Assembly: GCA_030950765.1 (NCBI GenBank)
Contig: JAUZQX010000035.1
Coordinates: 1-8,088 of the forward strand
Source of the DNA: Ghiorsea sp.
GTDB taxonomy: Bacteria; Pseudomonadota; Zetaproteobacteria; Mariprofundales; Mariprofundaceae
Direction: 5' to 3'
Length of the DNA: 8,088 nucleotides
The position numbers and the translations under genes were made by a program. Of this stretch, positions 6,112 through 8,088 are shown piece by piece; positions within the stretch are counted from its first letter, which is position 1, and each line of letters starts with the position of its first letter. The notes beneath the pieces were generated by a model. It saw nothing but the letters and a program-made list of their open reading frames with translations. It was not told the origin of the DNA and did not search any database.

Positions 6112-6397
6112 TTTATTAAAAGGTTTGGCGTTTATAGCTACAGTTACAATGACAGCACAAGTGGGTATAGCTTCGGATATGCCAGATGGTGCAAAAATAT
6201 TCAGCAAAAAATGTAAAATGTGCCATGCTATAGGTAAGAAAAAAGTTGGCCCTGCTGTCAGTGCTATGAATTCGGATGCGGAGGCGTTACGCTCTGCCAT
6301 TACCAATGGTCAGAAACGTATGCCTAAATTTGGACATAAACTTTCTGGTGAAGAAATTGATGCTTTGGTTGTATTTATCCAAGCACAGAAAATATAA
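6104..6397 (+). CDS. small periplasmic monoheme cytochrome c (class I, c5/c551-like)
   Basis: The 97-residue precursor has a signal peptide (MNNLLKG plus a hydrophobic stretch, cut near residue 23-24), giving a mature protein of about 74 residues. CKMCH at 37-41 binds heme, and Met73 in RMPKFG is the expected sixth ligand. SGEEIDALVVFI near the end forms the C-terminal helix that packs on the heme. The mature size and layout fit a short class I cytochrome c that shuttles electrons in the periplasm. Its ATG lies inside the end of the membrane protein gene (ATGAATAA overlap), with AAAGGAGAAGG as ribosome site, which strongly suggests coupled production. It is followed 18 bases later by the triheme cytochrome gene. 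Confidence 0.92.
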   Translation: MNNLLKGLAFIATVTMTAQVGIASDMPDGAKIFSKKCKMCHAIGKKKVGPAVSAMNSDAEALRSAITNGQKRMPKFGHKLSGEEIDALVVFIQAQKI

Positions 6398-6415
6398 AGA
6401 TATTCTGGAGGGAGT

Positions 6416-7231
6416 ATGTTAAAAGAAGTGGCATTAATGGTAGGGTGTATTACATTGCTTTCGGGTAATGCTATGGCTTCTGATATGCATGGCAAGGCTC
6501 TTTATGAGAAGAGCTGCGCGGCATGTCATGGTTTTGATGGTAAAGTTTCAGATGTGGGTAAAAAACTCAAGCCATATCCAGCGCGTGACTTAACAGCGTT
6601 GTCTGATGTGGTTGATCGCGATGAATTAAGACGAATTATTGCTTATGGTATCCGTGGAACTGCAATGGTACCTAAGAAATATGATTTAGATTCGGCTGAA
6701 ATTGAGGATGTAATTGATTACATCTTTACGTTTAAACGTAAAGTAAATATGCTCAATGGTAAAAAGCGATTTGAACAAGTTTGTGCAACATGCCATGGTT
6801 TTGATGGGCGTGCTAAAACAGGTATGGGCGCTAAAAACTTGGTTTATTCTAAGTTAGACTTAAAAGAAACTGTGCATACTATTCGTTATGGTCGTGTGGG
6901 TACGAAGATGACAAGTAAACGTCATCAACTCACCAACCCCGACATTGAAGATGTCGCTTATTACGTTCACGAATTGCGTTTTAAGGCTGATATAAATAAG
7001 GGCGCAAAGCTGTTTTCATCGACGTGTAAAGCTTGCCATAGTTCTCCATCAGCTATCAAGCTTCAAGGAAACCGTGCGCATGCACTTAAAATTACTGATA
7101 TGAGTGATTATTTATTAGACCTTCGTATTCGCCACGGCCGTCATGTTGACCGCGCGGGTAAAGGTGTTGCTAAGCTTTCAGAAGATGATACACAAAATAT
7201 TATCGCATACTTGAAAAAAGAAATAAAATAA
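6416..7231 (+). CDS. periplasmic triheme cytochrome c with three tandem cytochrome c domains
   Basis: The 271-residue precursor has a signal peptide cut after AMA at residue 21, then three class I-like domains. Heme motifs are CAACH at 34-38, CATCH at 123-127 and CKACH at 204-208. Domains 1 and 2 are clearly duplicated, sharing CHGFDGK/CHGFDGR, YGIRGTAM/YGRVGTKM and IEDVIDYI/IEDVAYYV; their sixth ligands are Met84 and Met165. Domain 3 is more divergent: aligned without gaps, the Met position is Ala247, with His240 and His243 nearby. The start has GGAGGGAG immediately upstream. It sits between the monoheme cytochrome and hemN and probably takes part in the same periplasmic electron-transfer chain. 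I know no named enzyme with exactly this arrangement. A catalytic role is not shown; an electron-wire role is the simpler reading. Confidence 0.9.
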   Translation: MLKEVALMVGCITLLSGNAMASDMHGKALYEKSCAACHGFDGKVSDVGKKLKPYPARDLTALSDVVDRDELRRIIAYGIRGTAMVPKKYDLDSAEIEDVIDYIFTFKRKVNMLNGKKRFEQVCATCHGFDGRAKTGMGAKNLVYSKLDLKETVHTIRYGRVGTKMTSKRHQLTNPDIEDVAYYVHELRFKADINKGAKLFSSTCKACHSSPSAIKLQGNRAHALKITDMSDYLLDLRIRHGRHVDRAGKGVAKLSEDDTQNIIAYLKKEIK

Positions 7232-7234
7232 AAC

Positions 7235-8088
7235 ATGGGGAAAAACAGTCGAGGCACCGCCCGTTTGGGTGGTGCTGATTTATTTGATTTAGATTTAATC
7301 AAAAAACATGATAAAGCAGGGCCTAGGTATACATCATACCCGACTGCGCCTATGTTTCATGATGGTATTGGTTGTTCGGCGTATGCGGCAACATTAAAAC
7401 GTGTGGAAAATGTTGATGCACCGATTTCTTTATATATCCACATTCCTTTTTGTAACACAGTTTGTTATTACTGTGGCTGCAATAAAATTGTAACCAAACA
7501 ATATGAACGGGCTCAGCCTTATTTGGATTTATTGTTCAAAGAAATTGATGCTGTGGCAGACTTGGTGGGTAATACGCGCCCAGTGACTCAGCTTCATTTT
7601 GGTGGTGGTACACCAACATTCCTTAATGATGAACAAATCAGAGCCTTGGTGGGTAAGCTGCGTGAACGTTTCCAGTTTGTGGATGATGCCAGTGCTGAAT
7701 ATAGTATTGAAATGGACCCCAGAGAATGCACACCTGAAACGGTCAAAACACTGCGAGAAGTTGGTTTTAATCGTATGAGTATGGGGGTTCAAGATTTTGA
7801 CCCTGTGGTACAAAAAGCAGTCAACCGTATTCAAAGCAAAGAAGTGACACTTCATGTGCTCAATGATGCAAGGCGAGAAGGTTTTAAGTCGATGAATATC
7901 GATTTGATGTATGGTTTACCGCATCAAACCGTGAAAACATTTGATACAACTTTAGACCAAATCATTGAATTTAGCCCCGATAGGATTGCCTTATTTAACT
8001 ATGCACATTTGCCTGAAATGTTTATGCCGCAGCGACGTATTGATGAATCGGCGATGCCCAGTCCCCAAGAGAAACTCAATATTTTAGA
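7235..8088 (+). CDS. hemN: oxygen-independent coproporphyrinogen III oxidase HemN (3' end outside window)
   Basis: The first 284 codons are visible and the gene continues past the window edge. HemN is a radical SAM enzyme that decarboxylates coproporphyrinogen III to protoporphyrinogen IX without oxygen, a late step of heme synthesis. The N-terminal GPRYTSYPT at 29-37 is specific for true HemN rather than the HemW-type relatives. The iron-sulfur motif gives Cys73, Cys77 and Cys80, with the additional Cys82 (CxxxCxxCxC), preceded by Tyr67. GGGTPTFL at 123-130, EMDPRE at 159-164, GVQDF at 184-188 and DLMYGLP at 223-229 follow in the usual order, close to E. coli. The ATG is 3 bases after the triheme cytochrome stop and has only a weak A-rich ribosome site, so coupling to the upstream gene is likely. 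The N-terminus is about 10 residues longer than in E. coli. Its place suggests heme supply for the cytochromes at low oxygen. Confidence 0.95.
   Translation, partial: MGKNSRGTARLGGADLFDLDLIKKHDKAGPRYTSYPTAPMFHDGIGCSAYAATLKRVENVDAPISLYIHIPFCNTVCYYCGCNKIVTKQYERAQPYLDLLFKEIDAVADLVGNTRPVTQLHFGGGTPTFLNDEQIRALVGKLRERFQFVDDASAEYSIEMDPRECTPETVKTLREVGFNRMSMGVQDFDPVVQKAVNRIQSKEVTLHVLNDARREGFKSMNIDLMYGLPHQTVKTFDTTLDQIIEFSPDRIALFNYAHLPEMFMPQRRIDESAMPSPQEKLNIL
7254..7275 (+). promoter_or_regulatory. GC-rich hairpin inside the first codons of hemN
   Basis: GCACCGCCC (7254-7262) pairs with GGGTGGTGC (7267-7275) through nine pairs including one G-U, around a GTTT loop. It begins 17 bases after the hemN ATG, in codons 7-14, a part of the protein not matched in E. 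coli HemN. T-rich but interrupted sequence follows, so it might attenuate transcription between the cytochrome genes and hemN or lower hemN translation. Confidence 0.4.

Noticed and set aside
6437..6448. Lipoprotein signal (Cys11) in the triheme cytochrome
   Set aside because: The residues before Cys11 (M-V-G) are a poor lipobox and the preceding hydrophobic stretch is too short. A normal signal peptidase I site after AMA fits better.
7285..7302. FNR-type TTGAT...ATCAA pair in early hemN
   Set aside because: The half-sites are not separated by the required 4 bases, and the pair lies within coding sequence.
1..8088. CRISPR arrays, tRNA or rRNA genes, insertion sequences
   Set aside because: I saw no regularly spaced direct repeats, no cloverleaf-like or rRNA-like segments, and no transposase sequence in any frame.

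Overview
The window looks like a piece of chromosome from a Gram-negative proteobacterium with a fairly AT-rich genome (low 40s percent G+C by eye). It carries an outer-membrane beta-barrel protein, the bacterial rplY-pth-ychF translation block, periplasmic c-type cytochromes with signal peptides, and an anaerobic-type coproporphyrinogen oxidase (HemN) close to the E. coli protein. This fits a gamma- or zeta-like proteobacterium with microaerobic or anaerobic respiration, but the sequence alone does not settle the lineage.

Layout, left to right. The first ~65 bases may hold the 3' end of a rightward gene. It is followed by a perfect 12-bp inverted-repeat terminator (81-110) that can serve both strands. 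A leftward gene for a small outer-membrane barrel protein (153-695) comes next. Its promoter carries a run of nine C's (coding strand) between the -35 and -10 boxes, the classic arrangement for phase-variable transcription. A short GC-rich intergenic block with a stem-loop (821-890) separates it from a leftward operon of rplY (L25/Ctc), pth (peptidyl-tRNA hydrolase) and ychF (universally conserved P-loop ATPase). That operon starts at a good promoter near 3340-3366 and has a structured leader. Upstream of it, also leftward, is a single-domain bacteriohemerythrin (3395-3790) in which one of the seven usual iron ligands appears to be Asn instead of His.

From 3916 everything points right: a class II tRNA nucleotidyltransferase/poly(A) polymerase-family protein with an HD domain, then three tightly packed cytochrome genes, then hemN, which runs off the end. 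The cytochrome genes encode a four-helix membrane protein with one periplasmic heme c site, a small monoheme cytochrome c that overlaps it by 8 bp, and a triheme cytochrome c built from three repeated domains.

How they work together (inference): the three cytochromes look like one electron-transfer module, with a membrane entry point passing electrons to a soluble monoheme carrier and a triheme protein. hemN, 3 bp downstream, would supply heme when oxygen is low. I do not recognise the membrane component or the three-gene set as a named pathway, and this is the best candidate here for an undescribed system. The leftward genes are mostly translation housekeeping.
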